Below are positions 44,289-54,693 of a DNA stretch of 64,000 nt, in pieces. A program made the translations under genes and the position numbers. Source of the DNA: Anaerolineae bacterium UTCFX1 (GTDB lineage Bacteria > Chloroflexota > Anaerolineae > Anaerolineales > Villigracilaceae); contig MWTB01000002.1 in assembly GCA_002050275.1 (NCBI GenBank), positions 351,176 to 415,175 on the forward strand, written 5' to 3'. The notes beneath the pieces are model-generated. The model was not told the origin of the DNA. It saw only the letters and a list, made by a program, of their open reading frames with translations, and ran no database searches. How positions within the stretch are numbered: position 1 is the stretch's first letter; each line of letters opens with the position of its first letter.

Positions 44289-44600
44289 TTTTACATAGTA
44301 CTTTAAGTTATCGACATAACAGCAACCTTACAAATTTCTAAACAAATATGTCCAGGCGACTCTTCGTCAATTAGGTTGCGCAACGCAAACGAATTAATCG
44401 TCTACCAGAGAGCTTGATGCGTTCTAATTTGAAATGATAAAGATAAAAACACGACTTACGCAGATCGAAATCTTTTGTCGCGAGTTGCGCGAATTATCGC
44501 TAATATTAAAAATAATGCGCGTGAAACAGCGAAATTAGCGGCTTGACTTTAGAGTTTTGCGTAATTCCTACAATAAAGAAAAAAACCGAGAAACTTATTG
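44289..44600. promoter_or_regulatory. AT-rich gap upstream of the receptor array
   Basis: About 310 bases without a gene between the array's first gene and tRNA-Gly. It is visibly richer in A and T than the flanking genes and should hold the array promoter. The best minus-strand -10 candidate is TAAAAT (44293-44288), about 24 nt before the ATG at 44264, but no matching -35 was found at 16-18 nt. A small palindrome GTTATGTCGATAAC lies about 20 bp upstream of it. A minus-strand T-run (about 44586-44579) follows the tRNA and may assist its termination. Confidence 0.35.
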
Positions 44601-44672
44601 AGCGGGTGATGGGATTCGAACCCACGATATCTTGCTTGGGAAGCAAGCGTTCTACCACTGAACTACACCCGC
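44601..44672 (-). tRNA. tRNA-Gly (anticodon CCC)
   Basis: A 72-nt cloverleaf: acceptor GCGGGTG pairing with CACCCGC, discriminator T, D arm GTTC-AGTGGTA-GAAC, anticodon arm CTTGC-TTCCCAA-GCAAG giving anticodon CCC for codon GGG, variable loop ATATC, and T arm GTGGG-TTCGAAT-CCCAT. CCA is not encoded (the next bases are CAA) and must be added by the CCA enzyme. A consensus promoter lies just upstream. Confidence 0.95.
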
Positions 44673-44685
44673 TTACTATTGAGAG

Positions 44686-44713
44686 ATTATAGCATGCGAA
44701 TTTCTTGTGTCAA
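44686..44713 (-). promoter_or_regulatory. Consensus promoter of tRNA-Gly
   Basis: On the minus strand a perfect TTGACA (44713-44708), a 16-nt spacer and a perfect TATAAT (44691-44686), with the tRNA 5' end 14 nt later. It is the closest match to the sigma-70 consensus noticed in the window. Confidence 0.85.
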
Positions 44714-44799
44714 TATAGGCGGTGGGTGGGCGCTTTAAAGTCTGTGTTTCGAACTTTTGCGTGTGCGGAATTCGCAAATTGGATGGCATTTATCGCGCG

Positions 44800-45801
44800 T
44801 TACTGCTGGCGCCCCAGCAGTCGTTTTGTTAATCGAAGCAGCATCTCGCCAGCCTCGCCTTGCGGGTTTGCTGACCGCAAGGCGCTTAACGCTAGATCGG
44901 TCATCTGTTTCGCCGCGTCTTGCGCGCCGAGCAAGCCGCCTTCGTTTGCCAGCAACCGCGCGATCTCCCCTATCTCGTCAGGCGCGATCGCGCCTTGCGC
45001 CCAACGTTTTGCGAATTTTCCTTTCTTCTCTAGACCGATCAAAACCGGCAGAGAGTTTTTTTTCTCGATCAGATCGCTCGCTGCTGATTTCCCCGTTGTC
45101 TTTTCGTCGCCCCAAATCCCCAAAATATCGTCTTGAACTTGGAACGCCAGCCCCAGATAATGCCCAAACGAACGATAGGCTTGTTGTTTTTCTTCGTCGG
45201 CGTCTCCGAGCGTTGCGCCGATATGGCAACAGGCGGCGATGAGTGCAGATGTTTTTCCGCCGATCATGCGCCAATAATCGTCAACCCCAAGATCGCTCCT
45301 GCCCTCATATGACATGTCGAGGTATTGTCCGCGCGTGAGGTCGAGACATGTGTTGTGTAGAATTTCTGCGGCGGCAACCACGACTTCAGCGGAGAAATTT
45401 TTCTTTAAATCCATAATCGCTTGATTGGATAATACGAATAATGCGTCGCCGACGTTGATCGCCATAGGCGCGCCCCATTTGACCCAGGCAGCATCTCTGC
45501 CTCTGCGTTTCGGAGAATTATCTTGGATATCATCGTGCGCTAACGAGAAGTTGTGGACTAGCTCGACTGCCGCCGCGGCGGGAAGCGCAAGACGCCAGTC
45601 GGCGCCGCAACCTGAGGCGGAGAGCAAAACTAGAATGGGGCGCACCCGCTTGCCGGTCGCTGTTGAGCCTGCGCCTGCGCCCGTCCAGCCCATGTGATAA
45701 GTGAGCATGTCGTAGAATGACTTCGTATGCGGCGCATCCAGTCGCGCTGTTTGTTTTTTCAGCTCGATTTCGACGGCGGAAAACATTTCATTTGTATTCA
45801 T
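44800..45801 (-). CDS. Polyprenyl (farnesyl/geranylgeranyl-type) diphosphate synthase
   Basis: A trans-prenyltransferase that condenses IPP with an allylic diphosphate. The 333-residue protein has GKRVRPIL (residues 50-57), the first Asp-rich motif DDIQD (90-94) followed by KRRGR, and the second motif as DDILG (224-228) with WGDEKTTGKSAASDLIEKKNSLPVL. The second motif ends in Gly instead of Asp, a variant found in other short-chain synthases of this type. Residues before the first motif (HNFSLAHDD) lack an obvious chain-length marker that I can interpret, so product length is open. It follows the HAD gene by 2 bp. Confidence 0.9.
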   Translation of the reverse strand: MNTNEMFSAVEIELKKQTARLDAPHTKSFYDMLTYHMGWTGAGAGSTATGKRVRPILVLLSASGCGADWRLALPAAAAVELVHNFSLAHDDIQDNSPKRRGRDAAWVKWGAPMAINVGDALFVLSNQAIMDLKKNFSAEVVVAAAEILHNTCLDLTRGQYLDMSYEGRSDLGVDDYWRMIGGKTSALIAACCHIGATLGDADEEKQQAYRSFGHYLGLAFQVQDDILGIWGDEKTTGKSAASDLIEKKNSLPVLIGLEKKGKFAKRWAQGAIAPDEIGEIARLLANEGGLLGAQDAAKQMTDLALSALRSANPQGEAGEMLLRLTKRLLGRQQ

Positions 45802-45803
45802 GA

Positions 45804-46415
45804 TCAGAGGATTCCCATTTGCGTCAATTCGTCTTCCAGCCGTTCAGACGTTGTGAAATGGATTGCGGCAAACCCCAGCCGTTTTGCCTGATTGATGTTC
45901 GCTAGCGAATCGTCAATAAATAAGCATTCGCTTGCGGAGCGGCCGACTTTTTTCAGCGCCAGCTCGTAGATCGCCGGGTTGGGCTTAATCACGCCGACAA
46001 AGCCTGAGACTACCATGTCGTCAAATAAATCGAAGAAATCGTATTTGGCGCGTGTACGTGGAAACGTCTCTGCCGACCAGTTGCTTAGCCCGTACAATGG
46101 ATAGCCGCGTCGCTTCAACCGTTTTAGAATATCAACGGAGCCTGCGATAGCGCCGCCGATCGAATCGTCCCAATGATCGCGATACGCATGGATTAAGCGC
46201 GCGTGATGCGGAAATTGTTTTGTCAGGATGGCGACGCCTTCCTGGAAGGAACGTCCTTGATCGAATTGAGCGTTCCAATCTGTGAAGTTGATCTCGCGAA
46301 AGAAGGCTTGCATCGCTTCTTCCGAGGCGAGATAGCGACGATATACGCGCCAGAGATTCCATTCGAGTAAGACGTTGCCGAAATCGAAGATGACGGCTTT
46401 GATATCATGAGGCAT
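45804..46415 (-). CDS. HAD-superfamily hydrolase (YihX-like phosphatase)
   Basis: The ATG at 46415 gives 203 residues starting MPHDIKAVIFDFGNVLLEWN, HAD motif I with the DFGNV variant seen in YihX-type haloacid-dehalogenase phosphatases. Motif II is GLSNWS, motif III the Lys in GVIKPNPAIYE, and motif IV FIDDSLANINQAKRLG. A small helical cap lies between motifs I and II. Members hydrolyse sugar phosphates or related metabolites, and the substrate is not evident. It lies 2 bp upstream of the polyprenyl synthase gene, so the two are probably cotranscribed. Confidence 0.87.
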   Translation of the reverse strand: MPHDIKAVIFDFGNVLLEWNLWRVYRRYLASEEAMQAFFREINFTDWNAQFDQGRSFQEGVAILTKQFPHHARLIHAYRDHWDDSIGGAIAGSVDILKRLKRRGYPLYGLSNWSAETFPRTRAKYDFFDLFDDMVVSGFVGVIKPNPAIYELALKKVGRSASECLFIDDSLANINQAKRLGFAAIHFTTSERLEDELTQMGIL

Positions 46416-46543
46416 GCGCGTATTGTACCGCTCTTGCGACGAGCCCTGCATTCGGGTTATTGACTTTGCGCTGAGTTTTCTGCCATAAAGACGAAATCTT
46501 CGACCTCTGATGGAATCGCGCGAGAGAAATCTTTTGTTTTTCC

Positions 46544-46596
46544 TTGCTTTTTTCTAAAAAATGGATTAAAAACTATCTCTAACACGAAAGGAGGAG
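46544..46596 (+). promoter_or_regulatory. Putative aapJ promoter and isolated Shine-Dalgarno-like site
   Basis: TTGCTT (46544-46549), a 17-nt spacer and TAAAAA (46567-46572) form a weak promoter candidate. Next, AAAGGAGGAG (46587-46596) is a very strong ribosome-binding sequence with no ATG, GTG or TTG at normal spacing; the first candidates downstream are TTG at 46628 and ATG at 46649 and 46667. The aapJ start has its own GGAG site, so this one is unexplained. Confidence 0.3.
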
Positions 46597-46666
46597 CCCC
46601 ACCCTAATTCTTTGTACGGTTTGTCGTTTGAAGTCAGATAACCATATCATGAAATTGGAGAAGAGA

Positions 46667-47788
46667 ATGCGTAAACTATACATGAGTCTATCGGTATTCG
46701 TGTTGTTAGCGCTCGCGCTTGCGGCTTGCGGCGGCGCGGCGCCAGCCGGGGGAAATACAGTTACGGTTAAAGAAACAGTTGTTGTTACAGTAGAAGTCCC
46801 TGCCGCGTCCGCTGTTGTTGCGCCTTCCGGCTATGGTGAGACGCTCAAGGCGGTACAAGCTCGCGGGCATCTCGTCTGCGGCGCGAACGCGCAAGTGCCT
46901 GGTTTCGGCTATGTCGATTCTAACGGCAATTACGCCGGCATTGACGTAGACTACTGCCGCGCTCTTGCCGCCGCAGTTTTTGGCGACGCTACAAAAGTTG
47001 AATTCCGACCGGTGACCGCCGCCGAGCGTTTCACCGCCTTACAGTCGGGCGAAATTGATGTGCTTAGCCGCAATACGACCTGGTCGCTTGTGCGCGATAC
47101 CGAATTGGGCGGAAACTTCACCGCCACTACGTTCTATGACGGACAAGGCATGATGGTGCCTGTCGCCAGCGGCATGACCACGCTTAAAGACCTCGAAGGC
47201 GGAACTGTCTGCGTACAGACCGGGACAACCACCGAGCTCAACTTGGCTGATGTGATGGCGGCGGAGGGCGTTTCTTACACCCCAGCCGTCTTTGAAGACG
47301 CCGACGCGACCTTCGCCGCTTATTCGGAAGGTCGTTGCGACGCCGTCACTACCGATAAATCTGGCTTGATCTCGCGCCGGTCTGTGCTGGCTGATCCCGC
47401 CGCTCACATCATCATGGATGTGACGATGTCAAAAGAGCCGCTAGGTCCCATGGTTCGCCACGGCGACGATCAGTGGTTTGATATTGCGCAGTGGACAGTC
47501 TTTACCTTGTTCGCTGGCGAAGAGTTCGGTCTTACCTCTGCCAACGTAGATAGCAAGCGCGATAGCGCTACCGCGCCCGAGATTCGCCGCATGCTTGGTC
47601 TTGAGGGCGATCTTGGCTTGAAGCTCGGCTTGTCGAATGACTTTGCCTACAACATCATTAAGCAAGTCGGCAACTACGCAGAAATATATGATCGCAACCT
47701 CGGTCCGAATACGCCGACGTATATTCCGCGCGGCTTTAACAAGCAGTACACCGATGGCGGCTTACTCTTCGCTCCGCCGTTCCGTTAA
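46667..47788 (+). CDS. aapJ: General amino-acid ABC transporter, substrate-binding lipoprotein
   Basis: The ATG at 46667 follows GGAG by 6 nt and opens a lipoprotein signal peptide with lipobox LAAC and lipid-anchored Cys21; longer frames start at 46628 or 46649. The 373-residue protein is an SBP family 3 protein of the AapJ type: RGHLVCGANAQVPGFGYVDSNGNYAGIDVDYCRALAAA near the N-terminus, then EFRPVTAAERFTALQSGEIDVLSRNTTWSLVRD. AapJ-type proteins bind a broad set of L-amino acids outside the membrane. The gene begins aapJQMP and is set apart from aapQ by a strong hairpin, which is expected to raise its relative expression. Confidence 0.92.
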   Translation: MRKLYMSLSVFVLLALALAACGGAAPAGGNTVTVKETVVVTVEVPAASAVVAPSGYGETLKAVQARGHLVCGANAQVPGFGYVDSNGNYAGIDVDYCRALAAAVFGDATKVEFRPVTAAERFTALQSGEIDVLSRNTTWSLVRDTELGGNFTATTFYDGQGMMVPVASGMTTLKDLEGGTVCVQTGTTTELNLADVMAAEGVSYTPAVFEDADATFAAYSEGRCDAVTTDKSGLISRRSVLADPAAHIIMDVTMSKEPLGPMVRHGDDQWFDIAQWTVFTLFAGEEFGLTSANVDSKRDSATAPEIRRMLGLEGDLGLKLGLSNDFAYNIIKQVGNYAEIYDRNLGPNTPTYIPRGFNKQYTDGGLLFAPPFR

Positions 47789-47811
47789 CCTTGATGTAGC
47801 GTGTTTCTAGC

Positions 47812-47841
47812 GAGGGCGGGGAGCGTCGTCTCCCCGCCCTC
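47812..47841 (+). terminator. Hairpin between aapJ and aapQ
   Basis: A perfect 12-bp G/C-rich stem (GAGGGCGGGGAG at 47812-47823, complement at 47830-47841) with the 6-nt loop CGTCGT and no T-tract. Such hairpins after binding-protein genes protect the upstream mRNA or lower readthrough, giving excess binding protein over permease. Confidence 0.7.
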
Positions 47842-47864
47842 AACTTCCACTGGACGGTTAGCCT

Positions 47865-49046
47865 ATGCAGTACGAACAGAAACGAGAGACCGCAATTCCA
47901 TTTTGGCGCGATGAGCGTATTTTGCGCGTGCTTGGGCAGGTTGTATTTGTCGCGCTGGTTGTGTTTGTCGCAACGTTAATCTACCAGAATATGAAAGCGG
48001 GGCTGGCGCGGCAGGGCATTTCGCTCAGTTACGCTTTTCTCAAGAATTTATCGGGATTTGACATTGCTGAAACAGCCTTTCCCTATAGTCGCAACTCGGC
48101 GTATTGGCAGGCATTTTTAATAGGATTGCTCAACACATTGTTGGTGAGCGTTGTAGGAATTATCTTTTCGACGATTCTTGGCGTGATCTTAGGCGTCGCC
48201 CGCCTTTCTACGAACTTTATTATCAACCGCCTCGCCTCGTTCTATCTTGAAATTATCCGCAACCTCTCGCTGTTGGTGTTCCTGATTTTTTGGTACTTGG
48301 GAGTCTTTCTTAAACTTCCTCGCGTGAAAGAAGCGACTCCATGGCTCGGAGATATTATCCTCACGAATCGCGGCGTAGGCATCCCGTGGGGGATTCCTAC
48401 TGCTTCTTTTCCGACCTTTCGTCTAATTCTGTTTCTCGGCTTGCTCTTTGCCCTGGTCGTTTTTTTCGCCTTACGCGAATATGGCAAACGGACGGGGCGT
48501 GCGCCGTTGACGCTGGTTTGGTCATTTTTGGCGTTTCTTCTAGTCGCGCTGATTGGCTGGTTCGTTCTTCCCGAAAGACCGATCGTGGCTGATTTGGCGT
48601 TCGTGAAAGGTTTGAATCTCTCGGGGGGGAAAATTCTCTCTCCTGAGTTCATGGCGTTGACCTCGGGCCTTGTGCTATATACCGCCGCATTCATTGGCGA
48701 AGTTGTGCGAGCTGGGATTCAATCTGTCTCTAAGGGACAAATTGAAGCGTCGCGCGCGCTGGGGCTGAATAGCTTTCAAACTCTGCGCCTAGTCGTTTTT
48801 CCGCAGGCGTTGCGCGTAATTATCCCGCCGTTGACGAGTCAATATTTGAACCTTGTCAAAAACTCCTCGCTCGCTATTGCGGTCGGTTACCCAGACGTGT
48901 TCTATGTGTCAAACACGATTCAAAATCAGACAGGGCGCGCAGTAGAGATGATCTCTTTGGTGATGTTCACCTATCTCGTTTTAAGCCTCGCAACTTCTGC
49001 GTTGATGAATTGGTACAACCAAAGAATTAAATTGGCAGAGCGTTGA
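47865..49046 (+). CDS. aapQ: General amino-acid ABC transporter permease
   Basis: The first permease of the aapJQMP system, 393 residues, with about eight membrane helices. The HisM/AapQ hallmark is EVVRAGIQSVSKGQIEASRALGLNSFQTLRLVVFPQALRVIIPPLTSQYLNLVKNSSLAIAVGYPD, of which the EAA-loop core (about residues 289-310) contacts the ATPase. The long N-terminal part with SGFDIAETAFPYSRNSAYWQAFLIGLLNT is typical of AapQ rather than short HisQ proteins. It lies 1 bp from aapM. Confidence 0.93.
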   Translation: MQYEQKRETAIPFWRDERILRVLGQVVFVALVVFVATLIYQNMKAGLARQGISLSYAFLKNLSGFDIAETAFPYSRNSAYWQAFLIGLLNTLLVSVVGIIFSTILGVILGVARLSTNFIINRLASFYLEIIRNLSLLVFLIFWYLGVFLKLPRVKEATPWLGDIILTNRGVGIPWGIPTASFPTFRLILFLGLLFALVVFFALREYGKRTGRAPLTLVWSFLAFLLVALIGWFVLPERPIVADLAFVKGLNLSGGKILSPEFMALTSGLVLYTAAFIGEVVRAGIQSVSKGQIEASRALGLNSFQTLRLVVFPQALRVIIPPLTSQYLNLVKNSSLAIAVGYPDVFYVSNTIQNQTGRAVEMISLVMFTYLVLSLATSALMNWYNQRIKLAER

Positions 49047-49047
49047 G

Positions 49048-50250
49048 ATGACGAAAACAACGGAACACATCCTGCCTCCGGTATTGGAACGCTCCAACCT
49101 CCTCGGCTGGATGCGCAGAAATTTGTTTGGGTCGTGGATCGATGCGTTGTTGACGTTGATCGGCGTATGGATTGTCTATTGGGCGGCGAGCGGACTCCTT
49201 CGCTGGGCTCTCTACACCGCCGAGTGGAAAGTGATCGTCGTCAACGCGCGCTTGCTGATGATCGGGCAGTATCCTATCGAACAAGTGGGCAGGTTATGGA
49301 TATGGCTTGGCTTCTTGATCTTTCTACTAGGAAATTCGTTGGCGATTTGGGGGCGCGGTTCGCGTATTGCGCCCGCGCTGCTGGCGCTTCCGGTGGCGAT
49401 GGCGTTCATATTCCCGTTCGGCGCCGACCCTCGAAAGTGGCTGATCGCGATGACGGCTATCGGATTGATCGGTTGGGGGCTGGGGCGCGTCAAGCCCGAA
49501 GCGCTGAAAAGAAGCGTAATCGCCGGCTGGGTAATCTCGCTTCCGATCATCATCTTGTTGACATATGGATTATCCAAGTCTGAAGCGAGTATTGTCCCTA
49601 TTGTGCGGACGAACCTGTGGGGCGGGCTGTTGCTCACGTTCCTGCTCACAGTTGTCGGCATTCTATTCTCGTTTCCAATCGGCGTGTTGTTGGCGCTGGG
49701 TCGCCGCTCAGAACTTCCCGCCGTGCGCTGGTTCAGCGTAGGGTATATCGAGCTGGTGCGCGGCGTCCCGCTCATTACGATTCTGTTCATGGCGCAGTTG
49801 ATGTTGCCGCTCTTCCTGCCTGAAGGCTGGACGGTGGATCGTGTCGTTCGCGCGATGGTGGGCATCACGTTATTTAGCGCGGCGTACTTGGCTGAAAACG
49901 TGCGCGGCGGATTGCAAGCCATCCCTAAGGGGCAATTTGAGGCGGCGGCAGCGCTGGGCTTGAGCGGCGCGCAAACGATGATCTTTATTATCCTCCCACA
50001 GGCGTTGCGCTTGGTCATCCCGATCTTGGTGGGACAGTTCATTGCATTATACAAAGATACGTCGCTGGTCGCTATTGTTGGGCTGCTCGACTTGGTAGGC
50101 ATCGCGCGGACCGTTTTGGCTCAACCGGAGTTTCTAGGCTTGCAGCGCGAAGTATATGTCTTTATCTCGCTGATCTTTTGGGCGCTAAGCTATGGCATGT
50201 CCTATGTCAGCCAGCGGCTGGAAGAGCGGTTGGGCGTTGGAATTCGCTAA
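49048..50250 (+). CDS. aapM: General amino-acid ABC transporter permease
   Basis: The second permease, 400 residues, with about nine membrane helices. The EAA loop is [68 protein letters not shown]. The N-terminal part ([27 protein letters not shown]) matches the AapM type. It pairs with AapQ to form the transmembrane channel. It follows aapQ without a gap and ends 20 bp before aapP. Confidence 0.93.
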   Translation: MTKTTEHILPPVLERSNLLGWMRRNLFGSWIDALLTLIGVWIVYWAASGLLRWALYTAEWKVIVVNARLLMIGQYPIEQVGRLWIWLGFLIFLLGNSLAIWGRGSRIAPALLALPVAMAFIFPFGADPRKWLIAMTAIGLIGWGLGRVKPEALKRSVIAGWVISLPIIILLTYGLSKSEASIVPIVRTNLWGGLLLTFLLTVVGILFSFPIGVLLALGRRSELPAVRWFSVGYIELVRGVPLITILFMAQLMLPLFLPEGWTVDRVVRAMVGITLFSAAYLAENVRGGLQAIPKGQFEAAAALGLSGAQTMIFIILPQALRLVIPILVGQFIALYKDTSLVAIVGLLDLVGIARTVLAQPEFLGLQREVYVFISLIFWALSYGMSYVSQRLEERLGVGIR

Positions 50251-50270
50251 CTACGAGAGGAAATAATAAA

Positions 50271-51014
50271 ATGTCAGATGGACCGATTATTAAGGTGGAG
50301 GACGTCCACAAGTGGTATGGGAATTTTCACGCTTTAAAGGGCATTAATGTCGAAGTGAAACGCCGCGAAGTGATCGTTATTTTTGGTCCTTCCGGGTCGG
50401 GGAAATCTACGTTTATCCGCACACTTAATCGTCTTGAAGAACATCAACGCGGGCGGATTTTTGTAGACGGCATCGAGCTAAGCCATGATGTGCGCAATAT
50501 CGAACAGATTCGCAGCGAGACCGGCATGGTTTTTCAGCAGTTCAACCTATTTCCGCATTTGACGGTCATGCAAAATATTGTGCTTGCGCCGATTCAAGTG
50601 CGTAAGTGGACGAAACAAAAAGCCGAAGAGACTGCGATGCAATTGTTGGAGCGCGTGGGAATTCCAGAACAAGCGTATAAATATCCCGGACAACTTTCAG
50701 GCGGACAGCAACAGCGCGTGGCGATCGCGCGTTCGCTGGCGATGCAGCCGAAGATCATGTTGTTTGACGAGCCGACCTCCGCGCTCGACCCCGAAATGAT
50801 TAAAGAGGTGCTGGACGTAATGGTCGAGCTGGCGAAATCAGGCATGACGATTTTGGCAGTTACGCATGAAATGGGCTTTGCCCGCGCCGTAGCGGATCGC
50901 ATGCTTTTCTTCGATAAAGGCGAGATCGTGGAGCAGGGAACGCCGGAGCAGATCTTCAACGCCCCTAAGGAAGACCGCACGAAATTATTCCTATCTCAGA
51001 TTTTACGACACTAG
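50271..51014 (+). CDS. aapP: General amino-acid ABC transporter ATPase
   Basis: The 247-residue ATPase energises AapQM. Walker A is GPSGSGKST, the Q-loop lies in [18 protein letters not shown], the signature is LSGGQQQR, Walker B is [14 protein letters not shown] and the H-loop His is in AVTHEMGFA. It ends LFLSQILRH, typical for amino-acid transporter ATPases. The ATG at 50271 follows GAGAGGA and is preferred to the longer frame from 50178, which overlaps aapM. It is the last gene of the operon, convergent with the IPP isomerase gene. Confidence 0.95.
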   Translation: MSDGPIIKVEDVHKWYGNFHALKGINVEVKRREVIVIFGPSGSGKSTFIRTLNRLEEHQRGRIFVDGIELSHDVRNIEQIRSETGMVFQQFNLFPHLTVMQNIVLAPIQVRKWTKQKAEETAMQLLERVGIPEQAYKYPGQLSGGQQQRVAIARSLAMQPKIMLFDEPTSALDPEMIKEVLDVMVELAKSGMTILAVTHEMGFARAVADRMLFFDKGEIVEQGTPEQIFNAPKEDRTKLFLSQILRH

Positions 51015-51028
51015 CCGGGCTTCGCTGC

Positions 51029-52054
51029 CTAGGCTTTCACTAAGCACGCGGCTAGTTCGTTTAACGCTTGAGCGCCGCAAGCGAACATCGTAATCTCGAT
51101 TTGTCGTTTTGTTAATTCCATTGTCTCAATCGCCTTTTCGGTAGAAAGCGCGGCAGCTTTGAGAAATTGCCCCGCCATGCCGCCTAACGTCGCGCCGAGC
51201 GCTACGCATTTGGCGATATCTAATCCGTCTTTGATGCCGCCGCTGGCGAAGATGATCGCGTTGGGGGCGGCTTCTTTCGTCTGTATGATCGAATCGGCAG
51301 TTGGAATGCCCCAACTGACGAACGTCGCTGCCAGTTGACGCGTAAATTCATCTGGCGCGCGGTGCATTTCGACCTGCGACCAACTTGTGCCGCCCGCGCC
51401 TGCAACGTCTATCGCGCTAACGCCGCAATCAGCCAGACGCTTCGCCGTTCGTTTGGAAATTCCCCAGCCGACTTCTTTGACGATCACCGGAACTTCGATT
51501 TTGGCGCAAATATCCGCGATCTTTTGCGCCAGACCTTCAAAATTTGTGTCGCCCGCATCTTGCACGGCTTCCTGCAATGGATTCAAGTGGAGGATCAGCG
51601 CGTCGGCTTGGATCATATCTACGGCGCGGCGGCAGTGATCAATGGCGTAGCCGTAGTTAAGCTGTACCGCGCCGATGTTGGCAAATAATAATATGTCGGG
51701 CGCAACTTTCCGCACTTGGAATGTTTTAGCCTGCTCTGGGCGTTCGATAGCGGCGCGTTGACTTCCAACGCCCATGGCGATGCGCATCTCTTGCGCCGCT
51801 TCTGCGAGACGGAGATTGATGGTCTCGGCTTCGGCTGTGCCGCCTGTCATCGAAGAGACGAGGATCGGCGCCGCTAATTCTTTATGAAACAAGTTCACGC
51901 GTGAAGAGACGCGCTTTAGGTCTATTTGGGGCAGCGCTTCATGAACGAAGCGATACTTCTCCAGGCCGGTGGTTAGCGCGGAGCGAACATCTTGCTCTAA
52001 GTTAATCTTAAGATGATCGGCTTTTCTTTGATCAATGGGCGAAACTTTTGGCAT
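51029..52054 (-). CDS. fni: Isopentenyl-diphosphate delta-isomerase, type 2
   Basis: The FMN- and NADPH-dependent isomerase that interconverts IPP and DMAPP. The 341-residue TIM-barrel protein shows RKADHLKI (residues 10-17), [17 protein letters not shown] (65-81), [11 protein letters not shown] (94-104), the Gln/Asn-containing [14 protein letters not shown] (156-169), [15 protein letters not shown] (195-209), and the phosphate-binding [18 protein letters not shown] (about 271-288). It feeds the substrate of the polyprenyl synthase encoded 6 kb to the left. It is divergent from the acyl carrier protein gene. Confidence 0.95.
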   Translation of the reverse strand: MPKVSPIDQRKADHLKINLEQDVRSALTTGLEKYRFVHEALPQIDLKRVSSRVNLFHKELAAPILVSSMTGGTAEAETINLRLAEAAQEMRIAMGVGSQRAAIERPEQAKTFQVRKVAPDILLFANIGAVQLNYGYAIDHCRRAVDMIQADALILHLNPLQEAVQDAGDTNFEGLAQKIADICAKIEVPVIVKEVGWGISKRTAKRLADCGVSAIDVAGAGGTSWSQVEMHRAPDEFTRQLAATFVSWGIPTADSIIQTKEAAPNAIIFASGGIKDGLDIAKCVALGATLGGMAGQFLKAAALSTEKAIETMELTKRQIEITMFACGAQALNELAACLVKA

Positions 52055-52117
52055 GAGATAGTGTTCCTGTGTTCGTACTATCGAGTAGAATTAAGGAAAT
52101 TTTTTGAGGAGGCTGTC

Positions 52118-52351
52118 ATGTCTGACACATTCAATGAAGTAAAGGCGATCATCAAAGACCTGCTAGGTTCGGATGACGCAAAAATTACGCCCGAAGCGCG
52201 CTTCCGCGAAGACCTCGAGGCGGACTCGCTCGACTTGGTGGAATTGATCATGGCGTTTGAAGATAAATTCGGCGCTGAAATTTCGGATGAGGCTGCGCAG
52301 AAGATCGCTACTGTAGGCGATGCGGTTACATATATTGACGAACATAAGTAA
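52118..52351 (+). CDS. acpP: Acyl carrier protein
   Basis: 77 residues from the ATG at 52118, which is placed 5 nt after the strong GAGGAGG site (52106-52112); the frame continues upstream to 52013 but without ACP similarity. The phosphopantetheine attachment Ser lies in [19 protein letters not shown] carries acyl intermediates for the fatty acid synthase, including the FabF encoded near the left end. No other fab gene adjoins it. Confidence 0.96.
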   Translation: MSDTFNEVKAIIKDLLGSDDAKITPEARFREDLEADSLDLVELIMAFEDKFGAEISDEAAQKIATVGDAVTYIDEHK

Positions 52352-52370
52352 ACTTTACGAATATTGCAAC

Positions 52371-52401
52371 CGTAGAGCCGTCCGCTTTGGACGGCTCTAC
52401 G
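52371..52401 (+). terminator. Hairpin after acpP
   Basis: A perfect 13-bp stem (CGTAGAGCCGTCC at 52371-52383 and its complement at 52389-52401) with a GCTTT loop lies 20 nt after the acpP stop. Only CGTTTAAT follows, so the T-tract is weak. It is the likely end of the acpP transcript. Confidence 0.7.
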
Positions 52402-52416
52402 CGTTTAATACCCATT

Positions 52417-52471
52417 ATGTCGTTGCGAGGAGATTGCTTCGGGCGAAGGAATGCCGCCTTTGCAACGACAT
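52417..52471. repeat. Short palindromic element, REP/MITE-like remnant
   Basis: 10-bp terminal inverted repeats (ATGTCGTTGC at 52417-52426, GCAACGACAT at 52462-52471) enclose GAGGAGATTGCTTCGGG and GCCGCC segments. The composition resembles the dispersed palindromic repeats of the form GTCATTGCGAGGAGATTGCTTCG known from many bacterial genomes. Its right end touches the sucD stop codon, so it may also serve as the sucD 3' hairpin. Only one copy was noticed in this window. Confidence 0.45.
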
Positions 52472-53334
52472 TACTTGAGTAGGGACGGAATCTCTTCCGG
52501 GTGTTTGGCTACTTTCACGCCTGCGGCTTTGAGGGCTTTAATTTTGCCTTCCGCGGTTCCTGCGCCGCCTTCGATAATTGCGCCCGCGTGCCCCATACGT
52601 TTGCCGGGAGGGGCGGTTTGACCGGCGATAAACGAGACGACTGGCTTGGTCATCTTTGAAGCGATATATTCCGCCGCCTTGTCTTCGTCTGTGCCGCCGA
52701 TCTCGCCGATTAAGACGACCTTTTCGGTGTCTGCGTCATATTCGAACATTTCCAGCACGTCAATAAAGTTCGTGCCGTTGATCGGATCTCCGCCGATGCC
52801 CACGCAAGTGGACGCGCCCATCCCGACGAGTTTCAACGCGTACAACACTTCGTAAGTCAGCGTGCCGGAGCGCGATACTACGCCGACATTGCCGGGGATG
52901 GCGATATTGCCGGGGATGATCCCTACTTTAGATTCGCCGGGCGTTAACATACCGGGGCAGTTCGGTCCGATAAGGCGGACGCCTTTATGGTCGAGATAAC
53001 TGCGGACGCGCATCATGTCTTGCACGGCGACGCCTTCGGTAATACAGACGATCAGGGGAATGCCGGCATCGGCGGCTTCGAACATGGCGTCTGGCGCGAA
53101 CCGCGCAGGGACGAAGATCACGGAGCAGTTGGCGTCGGTCGCTTCTTTTGCGAGCTTGACCGAGTCGAAGACTGGGATTTTTCCGTCCAGCGCCCATTCG
53201 CCGCCTTTACCGGGCGTTACGCCGGCGACGACGTTCGTCCCGTAAGCGACCATCTGTGTGGTGTGAAAAAGCCCTTCGTTGCCGGTAATGCCTTGCACCA
53301 GCAGACGTGTATTTTTATTGATAAGAATGCTCAT
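52471..53334 (-). CDS. sucD: Succinyl-CoA synthetase, alpha subunit
   Basis: The alpha subunit binds CoA and carries the phosphohistidine in the TCA-cycle reaction succinyl-CoA + ADP/GDP + Pi to succinate + CoA + ATP/GTP. The 287-residue protein shows the CoA-binding [12 protein letters not shown] (residues 14-25), VNATPGKGG-like [23 protein letters not shown], and the phospho-His in [18 protein letters not shown]. It follows sucC by 26 bp with an AGGAAA site before the ATG. Length is normal. Confidence 0.96.
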   Translation of the reverse strand: MSILINKNTRLLVQGITGNEGLFHTTQMVAYGTNVVAGVTPGKGGEWALDGKIPVFDSVKLAKEATDANCSVIFVPARFAPDAMFEAADAGIPLIVCITEGVAVQDMMRVRSYLDHKGVRLIGPNCPGMLTPGESKVGIIPGNIAIPGNVGVVSRSGTLTYEVLYALKLVGMGASTCVGIGGDPINGTNFIDVLEMFEYDADTEKVVLIGEIGGTDEDKAAEYIASKMTKPVVSFIAGQTAPPGKRMGHAGAIIEGGAGTAEGKIKALKAAGVKVAKHPEEIPSLLK

Positions 53335-53360
53335 CGAATTTCCTTGTTGATTTTCGAATC

Positions 53361-54497
<1,137 letters not shown>

Positions 54498-54534
54498 AGG
54501 TCCCTTCGTAATTCTTCAAGATAAAAGCACGGGC

Positions 54535-54540
54535 ATTATA
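54535..54540 (-). promoter_or_regulatory. -10 box of sucCD
   Basis: TATAAT on the minus strand, about 38 nt upstream of the sucC ATG, giving a normal leader of about 30 nt with a ribosome-binding site. A good -35 was not found at the expected distance. Confidence 0.45.
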
Positions 54541-54693
54541 CCATCTCGCTTTAAAGCGCTGACGCTGTAAGGCGGCTGTTTTTCTGAAAGCGCGGACGTG
54601 GACAAGACCGTGATGGTAGAATCGTTAAGCGGGATTCGTGCAGAAAAGATAGTTGAAGCGAATGACGCAACCATCAAAAAAGGCGGTGCGTGA

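Noticed and set aside
44543-44574. Plus-strand TTGACT and TACAAT pair
   Set aside because: The spacer is 20 nt and no plus-strand gene follows within reach; tRNA-Gly is on the minus strand.
49212-50102. Open minus-strand frame of 296 codons
   Set aside because: It lies entirely over aapM, has a composition typical of a reverse frame of a GC-rich gene, and shows no domain or ribosome-binding site.
51010-51056. Inverted repeat between aapP and the IPP isomerase gene as terminator
   Set aside because: The 8-bp arms (ACTAGCCG and its complement) are 31 nt apart, lack a T-tract and extend into the isomerase coding sequence.
54599-54624. TGGACA and TAGAAT as promoter of the DAO oxidoreductase gene
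   Set aside because: The spacer is only about 12 nt, too short for a sigma-70 promoter, and the start codon is over 70 nt downstream.
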